Shown: positions 56,634 through 64,000 of the stretch, piece after piece | How the letters are laid out: every line of letters begins with the position of its first letter | Numbering within the stretch: the stretch's first letter is position 1 | Assembly (NCBI GenBank): GCA_017889705.1 | Contig: JAGGAB010000007.1 | Location: forward strand, 62,001 to 126,000 | DNA length: 64,000 bases | Direction of reading: 5' to 3' | DNA from: Bacillota bacterium | GTDB lineage: Bacteria; Bacillota; Negativicutes; Sporomusales; Sporomusaceae | Made by a program: the position numbers and the translations under genes | Notes under the pieces: model-generated | The model's input: the letters and a program-made list of their open reading frames with translations, nothing else | What the model was told of the DNA's origin: nothing | The model's database searches: none

Positions 56634-57702
56634 ATCAGTTGGTGAGGCTCTACGTAGGCTACTTACTACACACCCGGCAACTACTGTCGGCGTAGCACTT
56701 GGTTCAGAAGCCATACAATTTGCCGAAGTGCGCTGGATACAAGGAAAACCGGAACTTATCGCGGCCGGTATTGAGAAAATACCGGCCAATTCGGTTAAGG
56801 ACGGCTGTATACTAAATGAAGAAACTTTGGTTGAAAGCTTGCGGCGGATATGGGCTTTGCATGGTATTAAGAGTAAGCATGTTGTTGTTTCTTTGAGTGG
56901 ACAAAATGTCTTCCTCAGAGAATTATTGTTTCCGGCTATGAGTGACGAAGAATTACGACAAGCCATTAAATGGGAACTAGATAAATATATTCCGTCAGCA
57001 GATGCGGAGAATTATTATTTCGATTTTGTCGTACTTGAATCTGCAAAGAATCTTCAATCTTGCAGAGTATTGCTTGTTGCTGCGCCGCTTGCGATGATCA
57101 ACAGAATGACCAGGGTGCTAAAAGAAGCCGGGTTAAAACCGATAGCGCTTGATATTGAACCTTTGGCTTTGCAGCGGACAATGAAGCAGGCGAATAATGC
57201 TATTGTTGTAGATATTGACGATGAATGCTGCAAGCTTACTCTTTTTCAGCAAGGGTTTCCCCTGGTAGCACGATTTATTCCATTTAGCGGGGCGGGTCAT
57301 ACTGAGGTGCTTTGGCAGACACTGGAACCAGATTTGAGTAAAGCAGAAAAAAGGACAACGCGGTATGGGGATGAACCAGTCGCTGTTTCCCAACAGGATG
57401 TAAAAAGTTTAGTCGCTGTGCTGGCCCGGGAAATCCGTCGTACAATCGATTATTATCAAATGCAAAACCGTGATGCTTTCATTGATAAAATTATAGTAAC
57501 TGGTGGCCGAGCACAACTGGGTAATTTGGCAGCTAATCTGGCAGAACTATTGCCAGAAACTGAGGTGGTTGTTCATTCGCCGGTGATGCAGCTACAACTA
57601 TCACCTTCGCTTAGCAAGGAGCGCATGCAAGAAATTGAGCTTCCAATAGCAGTGGCTATTGGATTGGCGCTGCGTGGGAGTGACGAAAATAATGGCGGTT
57701 AA
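56614..57702 (+). CDS. pilM: Pilus assembly protein PilM (actin-like)
   Basis: A 362-aa cytoplasmic protein of the FtsA/actin fold. VGVALGSEAIQFAEVRW is the first phosphate loop, VVSLSGQNVFLREL and AIKWELDKYIPSADAENYYFDFVVL are typical of PilM, VVDIDDECCKLTLFQQG the second loop and IIVTGGRAQLGNLA the last. It binds the N-terminus of PilN. Confidence 0.9.
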   Translation: MIQSKLKSVGEALRRLLTTHPATTVGVALGSEAIQFAEVRWIQGKPELIAAGIEKIPANSVKDGCILNEETLVESLRRIWALHGIKSKHVVVSLSGQNVFLRELLFPAMSDEELRQAIKWELDKYIPSADAENYYFDFVVLESAKNLQSCRVLLVAAPLAMINRMTRVLKEAGLKPIALDIEPLALQRTMKQANNAIVVDIDDECCKLTLFQQGFPLVARFIPFSGAGHTEVLWQTLEPDLSKAEKRTTRYGDEPVAVSQQDVKSLVAVLAREIRRTIDYYQMQNRDAFIDKIIVTGGRAQLGNLAANLAELLPETEVVVHSPVMQLQLSPSLSKERMQEIELPIAVAIGLALRGSDENNGG

Positions 57703-58231
57703 GATTAATTTGCTGCCACCTTCAGAGCGGCAGCCACGTTGGCCTGTCAATCAACTTATGGCAGTTGGTGCTATTATGATAGTGACTGTACTTATGGGTA
57801 TTGTCGGCTTTCAAAAGTACACCATCTGGCGATTGGAACACGAACTTGCTGTAGCGCAACAGCAGTATGCCTTGCTCCAGGCAACCCAGAAAAAGATGCT
57901 GCTTGGTAATAGTAAAAACCAGCAGGCTGCAGCTAAAACCGGATTGTTACTTACGCTCACGGCTGAGCGTAAGTCGTGGTATACTATCCTTAACCGGCTG
58001 GCGGTGGTCACGCCGCCACAGATTTGGTTGACAGAATTGACAGGTGGTGACAAAGGGAGCCTGCAAATTAAGGGCAATGCTCTTACTTATCCGGATTTGG
58101 TTACTTTTTTGCAATTGCTGGAACAAGATGAGTTGTTGACAACACCGCAATTAGCAAAAGCTGAACAGGATGCAAAGCTTGCGATTACCAGGTTTGAGTT
58201 AACTGTAAAGATTAAGGCTGCGCAGCCATGA
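57692..58231 (+). CDS. pilN: Pilus assembly protein PilN
   Basis: ATG 57692 (179 aa) opens MAVKINLLPPSERQ, the conserved INLLP motif that docks into PilM. One membrane helix (LMAVGAIMIVTVLMGIVGF), a coil, then a ferredoxin-like domain. Overlaps PilM by 11 nt. Confidence 0.88.
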   Translation: MAVKINLLPPSERQPRWPVNQLMAVGAIMIVTVLMGIVGFQKYTIWRLEHELAVAQQQYALLQATQKKMLLGNSKNQQAAAKTGLLLTLTAERKSWYTILNRLAVVTPPQIWLTELTGGDKGSLQIKGNALTYPDLVTFLQLLEQDELLTTPQLAKAEQDAKLAITRFELTVKIKAAQP

Positions 58232-58788
58232 AGTTGGGTGGGAGCAGGCTGGCAGCTAATTATAAGCTTTTTTTCTTTGCCGTGTTTATGATGAGTTTAA
58301 TTCTGTTGTTTTATCTGCAGGTGTTGCTGCCACAGGGTTTGCGCATAACTGAGTTAAAGGCTGCTAGAACGGAACTTGAACAAAAAAATGCTATTGTCCA
58401 GGATTTTTCTCAAAAGCAGCCAGATACTAATAAGTATTTGGGTGAGATAGATAAAAAGGTGGCATGGGTTGATGGCATGTTGCCAAACTCTGCCGACATA
58501 GGAAGTTTTCTGACCCAGCTGGAGCAAGTGGCGAAGGGCAGCGGTGTACAGTTGTCAGAAATAAAACCCAGTCAAAGCATAAGCAAAGCTGGTTATCAGG
58601 CAATCTCCGTAGAAGTAAATATTAGGGGAACTTTTGCGCAGATACTCTCCTTTTTGCAAAGACTTGACAATATAAAAAGATTTAATATCGTAAATAGTAT
58701 TGGGGTTAAATCTCAGCAGGGCATGTTGGGCGGCAAGCTAATTATTGTCGTCTACAGTTTTAGTGAAACTGCCAGAACCCAGAATTAG
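58228..58788 (+). CDS. pilO: Pilus assembly protein PilO
   Basis: A 186-aa protein: one membrane helix (LFFFAVFMMSLILLFYLQVLLPQ), a coil, and a domain (IGSFLTQLEQVAKGSGVQLSEIKPSQSISKAGYQAISVEVNIRGTFAQILSFLQRLDNIKRFNIVNSI) that pairs with PilN. ATG overlaps the pilN stop by 4 nt. Confidence 0.87.
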   Translation: MKLGGSRLAANYKLFFFAVFMMSLILLFYLQVLLPQGLRITELKAARTELEQKNAIVQDFSQKQPDTNKYLGEIDKKVAWVDGMLPNSADIGSFLTQLEQVAKGSGVQLSEIKPSQSISKAGYQAISVEVNIRGTFAQILSFLQRLDNIKRFNIVNSIGVKSQQGMLGGKLIIVVYSFSETARTQN

Positions 58789-58884
58789 CAGGCAGGACAG
58801 TGACAGCAGCCCTTCCGAACATTTGTATAAACATAAATGAATTTAAATTGCAAAAGAAATATTATATTAATTAGGGGTGTAGAT

Positions 58885-60054
58885 ATGTTGAGGTTTATGA
58901 CTGCAGGAGAATCACATGGTCCGGCGCTTACCGCTATTATCGAGGGGTTGCCGGCAGGTGTGATCGTTGATCGTGAGCAAATAAATGCCGATTTGGCTCG
59001 GCGGCAGCAAGGATTTGGACGGGGCGGCCGGATGTTAATTGAAAAAGATAAAGCTGAGGTATTGTCCGGGATTCGCTTTGGACAGACTTTGGGCAGTCCG
59101 GTAACGCTGATGATTACTAATCGGGATTGGGAGAATTGGCAGGAGCGGATGTCACAGTTTGGAAACCCGAGCGGAGCGGCAGTAACGGCACCTCGGCCCG
59201 GGCATGCTGATTTGCCGGGTATTTTAAAATATAACCGGGAAGATGTTCGTGATATTCTGGAACGGGCTAGTGCCAGAGAAACGGCTGCCCGGGTGGCTGG
59301 CGGAGCAGTTTGCAAGCAATTGCTGGCAGCAGTGGGCATCAGAATTGGTTCGCATGTAGTCAACATTGGTGGTGTTAATGCCGAAGTTAGGCCCAAGAAC
59401 TATGAAGATGTGATTGACAAATGTGCAAAATCTGAATTAGGGTGTCTTGATGAGGTCGCAGAAGGCAAAATGAAGGCTGCGATATTGCAGGCTAAGGATC
59501 AAGGCGATTCGTTGGGCGGCGTTTTTGAGGTAGTAGTCTATGGAGCTATGCCAGGGCTGGGAAGCCACATCCAGTGGGATCGGCGTTTGGATACCAAACT
59601 TGCGGGAGCATTTATGTCCATTCAAGCGGTCAAAGGCGTTGAAATTGGTGCCGGTTTTAATTGTGCTAATCTGCCAGGCAGCCAAATCCATGACGAAATT
59701 TATTATGACAGCAGCCGGGGGTATTATCGACAAACCAATAATGCCGGTGGCATTGAAGGTGGCATAACCAATGGTGAGCCAATTATTATTAGAGCAGCTA
59801 TGAAACCCATACCCACGTTAATGAAGCCGCTGGCATCAGTGGATATTGCTTCGCAAACGCCGATTAAGGCAAATACCGAACGCAGTGATGTGTGCGCAGT
59901 AACGGCAGCGGCGGTTGTTGGAGAAGCCATGATGGCAATTGTGCTGGCAGAGGTTTTGCTGGACAAATTTGGCCGGGATAATATGGCAGAAATAACGCAA
60001 AGAGTAACTCAGTACAGAGAAGCAGTTAAGAGCGTTATCCAGGTCAATGGTTGA
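58885..60054 (+). CDS. aroC: Chorismate synthase
   Basis: ATG 58885 behind AGGGGTGTAG (389 aa). FMTAGESHGPAL, GFGRGGRM, RPGHADL and ERASARETAARVAGG are the signatures of the enzyme that turns EPSP into chorismate with reduced FMN. It lies between pilO and pilP and overlaps the pilP start by 8 nt, so the mixed operon is translated as one. Confidence 0.95.
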   Translation: MLRFMTAGESHGPALTAIIEGLPAGVIVDREQINADLARRQQGFGRGGRMLIEKDKAEVLSGIRFGQTLGSPVTLMITNRDWENWQERMSQFGNPSGAAVTAPRPGHADLPGILKYNREDVRDILERASARETAARVAGGAVCKQLLAAVGIRIGSHVVNIGGVNAEVRPKNYEDVIDKCAKSELGCLDEVAEGKMKAAILQAKDQGDSLGGVFEVVVYGAMPGLGSHIQWDRRLDTKLAGAFMSIQAVKGVEIGAGFNCANLPGSQIHDEIYYDSSRGYYRQTNNAGGIEGGITNGEPIIIRAAMKPIPTLMKPLASVDIASQTPIKANTERSDVCAVTAAAVVGEAMMAIVLAEVLLDKFGRDNMAEITQRVTQYREAVKSVIQVNG

Positions 60055-60604
60055 GCTGTTTGCCAAATTTCTGGGACAAATTAAGGTATTGCTGGCCGAC
60101 AAAAAACGTAAAAGGTATATTTTGTTTGCTGGTATAATTTTAATTACTGCGATACTTATTTTGGATTTGCCAGATTCAACACCGGCGTCAAACCATATAG
60201 AAAAAGAAGTAAAAAAGCAAGAGAAGGCAAAAACGCAGTTTCATGAAGGGCCAGTAGACTTACCGCCGCGTGGCGCTAAGCGTGATCCCTTTGAGCCGCC
60301 GCCAGAGATTACAGCAGCGCAGGTGAATAAACTACCGGCAAGTCTGCTGCCAGACAAGCTGCAAGGACAGACGACAGCTGTGCCTAGGCTGCAGGAAAAA
60401 GGGCCTGCTAAAGAAGAACTGCCGATACTTACCGGCATTGTCGGGGATGAAAAGACACAAGCAGCGATTATCGCGTATAAAGGCGTCAGCCGGTCATACC
60501 GTGTTGGTCAGACAATAGGCCAATACCAATTGACAGCCATCAATGAGAAAGCAGTAAATGTCGTAGGACCGCAAGGTGAACGGGTTTTATTGTTAGGAAG
60601 GTGA
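60047..60604 (+). CDS. pilP: PilP-like pilus lipoprotein or secretin partner
   Basis: A 185-aa protein: one N-terminal membrane helix (YILFAGIILITAILILDL), a Pro/Gln linker with KRDPFEPPPEI, a PilP-like motif, and a C-terminal beta domain (LPILTGIVGDEKTQAAIIAYKGVSRSYRVGQTIGQYQLTAINEKAVNVVGPQGERVLL) as in PilP/GspC HR domains that touch the secretin. It is held by a helix, not a lipobox. Confidence 0.8.
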   Translation: MVELFAKFLGQIKVLLADKKRKRYILFAGIILITAILILDLPDSTPASNHIEKEVKKQEKAKTQFHEGPVDLPPRGAKRDPFEPPPEITAAQVNKLPASLLPDKLQGQTTAVPRLQEKGPAKEELPILTGIVGDEKTQAAIIAYKGVSRSYRVGQTIGQYQLTAINEKAVNVVGPQGERVLLLGR

Positions 60605-60610
60605 TAGTTC

Positions 60611-61984
60611 ATGTCTTTGGTGCTGGTGCGAATGGTTCTCGGTTTTTTATTAACCTTTTGCCTATGTTCAACTGCTGCGGCTAATACACAGCCTGTTAAC
60701 ATGACTGTTGTAAACGGAGAAGTGCGTGATGTATTGACAGCGCTGGCTGATATTGGCAATATTAATCTTGTTGTTGATGATACAGTTAGTGGCAGCATTA
60801 CCATCCAACTGCGTGATGTGTCACTGGAAACAGCGCTTGAGCTTGTGACCAAAACCAAAGGACTGACTTATCAAAGATTTAATAATATAATTATTGTCGG
60901 AACTCCTGAGCAAATTGGCCGGACTTTTGGAAATGTACATATCTTTAAACTAAAGTATATAAATTCAGATGCAGCGCGTGGAATTGCCACAGCGGTTTTA
61001 TTTAGTGACAAAAAACGTACAATGAAACCGGATTTAATGTCTGGTAATGAGCGACAAAAGAGTACAGAAAAAGGTGCAATAAAATCAGGAAATACCAATG
61101 AACAAAAACAGGCTGATTTTGCAGACGCGGATAGGCTTAGTATTGATTATGCAACCAATTCTCTAATTTTTTATGGTACTGAAACAGAAGTCGCGGCAAT
61201 CCAGAACTTGCTAGATAAGATTGATATTCCATATCAACAGATTGTCCTGGAAGCCGAGGTTGTTGCGATCAATAAAGAAGACGCGAAAAATATCGGTATT
61301 GAGTGGAATTGGGAAACTACACCGCAATGGCCGGATATCGAGCCGGAAAAAGTGACAGCACTTCAAAATGAACAAGGCGGGATTGTGGGGTACAATGTGG
61401 AACCCGGAAAAGTAACCCGACAATCGCGCGCAGGCATCATTCAATATGGGCGAAATCCGGAAGGATATCCTTACGAATTTTATTACCAGGCTAAAATTAA
61501 TGCCTTAGTGAGCAAAGGCAATGCTAAGGTGTTGGCAAAACCCAAAATTACGACTATTGATGGTAATAAAGCACAAATATTAATTGGCGAACGTATACCT
61601 GTCCTTGTGGATGAGGTTGAAAATGGCAAGACTAAAACCACTATTCAGTATGTTGATGCAGGCATAAAGCTTATTTATACTCCGCGTATTAATGCCGATG
61701 GTCAGATAACCGCAGCTGTGCGTACCGAGGTTAGCAGTCCGACTTTAGTTGCCGAAATGAAAGCCTATCGGATTACTACCCGGGAAGCTGAAACCACTGT
61801 ACGTCTGAAAGATGGTGAAACCATGGTAATCGGCGGCTTAATTGGTTCGCAGAATAGTTATAGCAATAAATCGGTACCATTCTTAAAGGACTTACCGATT
61901 CTAGGAGCCTTATTTAAAAACACCAATACCGAAAAAACAGATACGGAGGTCATGATTTTTCTTACGCCCCGTATTGTTATATAG
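60611..61984 (+). CDS. pilQ: Pilus secretin PilQ
   Basis: A 457-aa protein with signal peptide MSLVLVRMVLGFLLTFCLCSTAAA. An STN-like domain (VNMTVVNGEVRDVLTALADIGNINLVVDD) and an N1-type domain (VHIFKLKYINSDAARGI...) lead to the secretin barrel (QIVLEAEVVAINKEDAKNIGIEWNW, VLAKPKITTIDGNKAQILIGERIPV, TVRLKDGETMVIGGLIGSQ, VPFLKDLPILGALFKN). It forms the outer-membrane gate, direct evidence of a diderm cell. Confidence 0.93.
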   Translation: MSLVLVRMVLGFLLTFCLCSTAAANTQPVNMTVVNGEVRDVLTALADIGNINLVVDDTVSGSITIQLRDVSLETALELVTKTKGLTYQRFNNIIIVGTPEQIGRTFGNVHIFKLKYINSDAARGIATAVLFSDKKRTMKPDLMSGNERQKSTEKGAIKSGNTNEQKQADFADADRLSIDYATNSLIFYGTETEVAAIQNLLDKIDIPYQQIVLEAEVVAINKEDAKNIGIEWNWETTPQWPDIEPEKVTALQNEQGGIVGYNVEPGKVTRQSRAGIIQYGRNPEGYPYEFYYQAKINALVSKGNAKVLAKPKITTIDGNKAQILIGERIPVLVDEVENGKTKTTIQYVDAGIKLIYTPRINADGQITAAVRTEVSSPTLVAEMKAYRITTREAETTVRLKDGETMVIGGLIGSQNSYSNKSVPFLKDLPILGALFKNTNTEKTDTEVMIFLTPRIVI

Positions 61985-62009
61985 TTACTTTTTAGTTTGC
62001 GGAGGTACA

Positions 62010-62537
62010 ATGAAAAATATAGTTTTAATAGGATTTATGGGCACAGGCAAGACCAGCACCGGACGCCTGCTGTCAGGGCGCCTTAACCGTCCGTTTGTAG
62101 ATGTTGACAAAAAAATTGAACAAGAGACCGGGCTCGCTATAAGCGATATTTTTCAGCTTTATGGAGAAGACCATTTCCGTCAACTGGAGCGGGAGGTTAT
62201 ATCGCGAGTAGCGCGTTATACCAACGCCATTATTGCTACTGGCGGCGGGGTAGTACTCAAACAAGAGAATATGGTCAGATTAAAAAATACAGGTATTATT
62301 ATTTCTCTAACCGCATCCTTGGAAGCTATTTTAGAGAGAACATCGCGCCGGGGGGTTCGCCCGCTCCTGGACTGTGAGGATAGGGCTGAACGGGTAGCAC
62401 GGCTTTTGCAAGAGAGGGCCAGCCTGTATATGAAAGCTGATTACACAATAGATACCAGTTATATGTCACCCCAGCAAGTGACAGAAAAGATTATTGCACT
62501 TCTTAGGGAAGGCGGGAATTTACGTGGCCGAAGTTAA
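62010..62537 (+). CDS. aroK: Shikimate kinase
   Basis: ATG 62010 behind GGAGGTACA (175 aa). IGFMGTGKTSTGRLLS is the P-loop, FVDVDKKIEQETG and FRQLEREV bind shikimate, TGGGVV follows and RPLLDC is the lid. Full length. Follows pilQ as in the well-known pilQ-aroK-aroB order of many Proteobacteria. Confidence 0.93.
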   Translation: MKNIVLIGFMGTGKTSTGRLLSGRLNRPFVDVDKKIEQETGLAISDIFQLYGEDHFRQLEREVISRVARYTNAIIATGGGVVLKQENMVRLKNTGIIISLTASLEAILERTSRRGVRPLLDCEDRAERVARLLQERASLYMKADYTIDTSYMSPQQVTEKIIALLREGGNLRGRS

Positions 62538-63606
62538 TGTTGATTTACAGGAACATAGTTATACTATTCATATTGTTGCCGGCAGCATTGACCAGGCCGG
62601 AGAGTTACTGCGTACGCTTTCTTTAGGGAATAAGGTGCTGATAATAACTGATGATAATGTTGGGCCGCTTTACGCCGACAAACTGGTTAACAGCCTTAAG
62701 GCGGCAGGGTTCACTCCTCATGTTCTGGCGGTCAGGCCAGGAGAGGGCTCGAAGTCTCTTGTTACGGCGAATCTTGTATTTACCGAGGCAATTAAGAGCG
62801 GAATTGATCGTAACTGTGCCATTATTGCGTTAGGGGGCGGAGTAATTGGTGACTTGGCAGGCTTTGTAGCTGCAAATTATTTGCGGGGTGTGCCGTTTAT
62901 TCAGGTGCCGACGACGCTGTTGGCACAAGTGGATTCCAGTGTTGGCGGCAAAACAGCCGTTAATCATGAACTGGGAAAAAACTTAATCGGAGCCTTCTAC
63001 CAACCGCGAATGGTAATTATTGATCCGCAAACCTTGCAAACACTAAATGACCGGGAATTGAAAGCCGGCATAGCCGAGATCATCAAGTACGGTGTTATTG
63101 CTGATCACGAATTTTTTGCTTATTTGGAAGTTAATGCCATGGACTTGCTAGCGCGCAACCCGGAAGTACTTACAACCGTTATCGGCAAATGTTGCCAGAT
63201 CAAAGCCGATATTGTTGCCCGTGATGAGCGGGAAAGTTCACTACGCATGATTTTAAACTTTGGACATACTATTGGTCATGCCATTGAGGGAGAAGGCGGG
63301 TATTTTGAGTATAATCATGGCGAAGGGGTAGCCATTGGCATGCATGCGGCTGCACTTATCAGCCAAAGTATTGGCTTATGTGAACAAACCCAAGTGACTG
63401 CTTTAACAAATCTTATTGCCGCGTTTGGGTTACCGCTTGCCGCACCTGGATATCATCCCAACAAATTGCTGAGTTTCTTGGCTCGGGACAAGAAAGTGCT
63501 GAACGGCAAAATTAATTGGATACTTATGGATAAAATCGGTCATGTCACAATCACTAATGAAGTTACCGAAGAAAATATTACCTGTGCACTAAGGCAAATT
63601 ACATAA
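62524..63606 (+). CDS. aroB: 3-dehydroquinate synthase
   Basis: GTG 62524, overlapping aroK by 14 nt (360 aa). ALGGGVIGDLAGFVAANYLRGVPFIQVPTTLLAQVDSSVGGKTAVNH, GAFYQP, NFGHTIGHAIE and HGEGVAIGM carry the NAD- and zinc-binding residues. It makes 3-dehydroquinate from DAHP. Confidence 0.94.
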   Translation: MAEVNVDLQEHSYTIHIVAGSIDQAGELLRTLSLGNKVLIITDDNVGPLYADKLVNSLKAAGFTPHVLAVRPGEGSKSLVTANLVFTEAIKSGIDRNCAIIALGGGVIGDLAGFVAANYLRGVPFIQVPTTLLAQVDSSVGGKTAVNHELGKNLIGAFYQPRMVIIDPQTLQTLNDRELKAGIAEIIKYGVIADHEFFAYLEVNAMDLLARNPEVLTTVIGKCCQIKADIVARDERESSLRMILNFGHTIGHAIEGEGGYFEYNHGEGVAIGMHAAALISQSIGLCEQTQVTALTNLIAAFGLPLAAPGYHPNKLLSFLARDKKVLNGKINWILMDKIGHVTITNEVTEENITCALRQIT

Positions 63607-63626
63607 TTTTATACGAAATGATAAGT

Positions 63627-63671
63627 AATGAGATTGCTCACTAATTACCAGTGGCGCAATCTCATTTTTTA
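63627..63671 (+). terminator. Terminator of the pil-aro operon
   Basis: AATGAGATTGC pairs with GCAATCTCATT, with an inner CAC/GTG pair, and TTTTT follows. Strong end for the pilB-aroB run. Confidence 0.8.
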
Positions 63672-63786
63672 TGCTTGTCTTTACGTGTATGTAAAATGTT
63701 AATTTACATTAACTAGAAGGGAGGAGAGTAGATTGAGCTGTCGAATAGGATGGAAGTATGCACTTTTTTGTTGGAGGAATGAGCCG

Positions 63787-64000
63787 GTGACAAGCAGAAA
63801 GAAAAAAGCAATTATTATTGTATCAATTATTACGCTGGCGTTGGCAGGAATTGTTGGATATCGGATTTATAGTACAACACAGGCAAGTAAAGCCCGAGCA
63901 GCACGAGCGTCTCAGGGGCAGGTTGTGGCGGTAGAGGTAGCTGCCGTAACCAGAAAGGATATAACACCGGTTTTAACCTTCTCTTCCAGTCTGGAACCTC
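63787..64000 (+). CDS. RND-type membrane fusion protein, N-terminus (cut by window end)
   Basis: GTG 63787 behind TTGGAGGAATG. MTSRKKKAIIIVSIITLALAGIVGYRIYSTTQASKARAARASQGQVVAVEVAAVTRKDITPVLTFSSSLEP: a membrane helix and then the VxVAAVTRKDITP start of HlyD/AcrA-like periplasmic adaptors. The frame continues past the window. Likely first gene of an efflux system. Confidence 0.75.
   Translation, partial: MTSRKKKAIIIVSIITLALAGIVGYRIYSTTQASKARAARASQGQVVAVEVAAVTRKDITPVLTFSSSLEP

Noticed and set aside
1-64000. CRISPR arrays, IS transposases and rRNA genes
   Set aside because: None seen: no regular repeat-spacer pattern, no DDE or TnpA-like ORF, no rRNA-like sequence.

Overview
The window looks like a spore-forming Firmicute with an outer membrane, most likely class Negativicutes (Sporomusa/Pelosinus relatives). 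The reasons are sporulation genes (YyaC-like protein, sigma-K) next to a type IV pilus locus that ends in a PilQ secretin, and an MsbA-like ABC exporter. The exact taxon is inferred from gene content only.

The main event is a 42.5 kb prophage inserted inside sigK, the mother-cell sigma factor gene. Codons 1-144 lie at 3485-3916 and the remaining 81 codons at 46439-46684. The two halves meet at a repeated AATGAG and join in frame. The first gene inside the left junction is a large serine recombinase of the SpoIVCA type. This is a skin-type arrangement: sigma-K can only be made if the element is excised.

Left host segment (1-3916): end of an unknown gene, MsbA-like exporter, HD-domain protein, YyaC-like protein, a 30-aa membrane protein and the N-terminal part of pro-sigma-K with its pro-sequence.

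Prophage (3911-46438). Leftward module: recombinase, a hypothetical protein, a lipoprotein, a secreted protein and an S24-type CI repressor. Divergent promoters with palindromic operators separate it from the rightward module: Cro-like protein and AntA/KilA-C antirepressor, then small early genes, an HNH homing-type nuclease, a recombination block, a D12 adenine methylase, replication initiator and helicase loader, RusA and many small zinc-ribbon proteins including a Lar-like one. A tRNA-Tyr follows. The late genes are those of a short-tailed (podovirus) phage of the BPP-1/T7-like type: HNH, small terminase, a large terminase split over two genes, portal, scaffold, capsid, Bbp16-like cement protein, tail tube/nozzle proteins, ejection proteins including a 1682-aa polyvalent protein, tail fibres and a lysis cassette. 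A protein with two Tad2-like (anti-Thoeris) repeats sits between portal and scaffold. All the main phage modules are present, so the element looks like an intact prophage rather than a relic.

Right host segment (46439-64000): C-terminal part of sigK (region 4.1 looks about 11 residues short), YqeG-type phosphatase, then type IV pilus genes interleaved with shikimate-pathway genes (aroE; pilB, pilT, pilC, pilins, pilD, comFB-like, pilM, pilN, pilO; aroC; pilP, pilQ; aroK, aroB) and the start of an RND-type membrane-fusion protein.

Family names come from reading the translated sequences and remembered family motifs; no searches were run.
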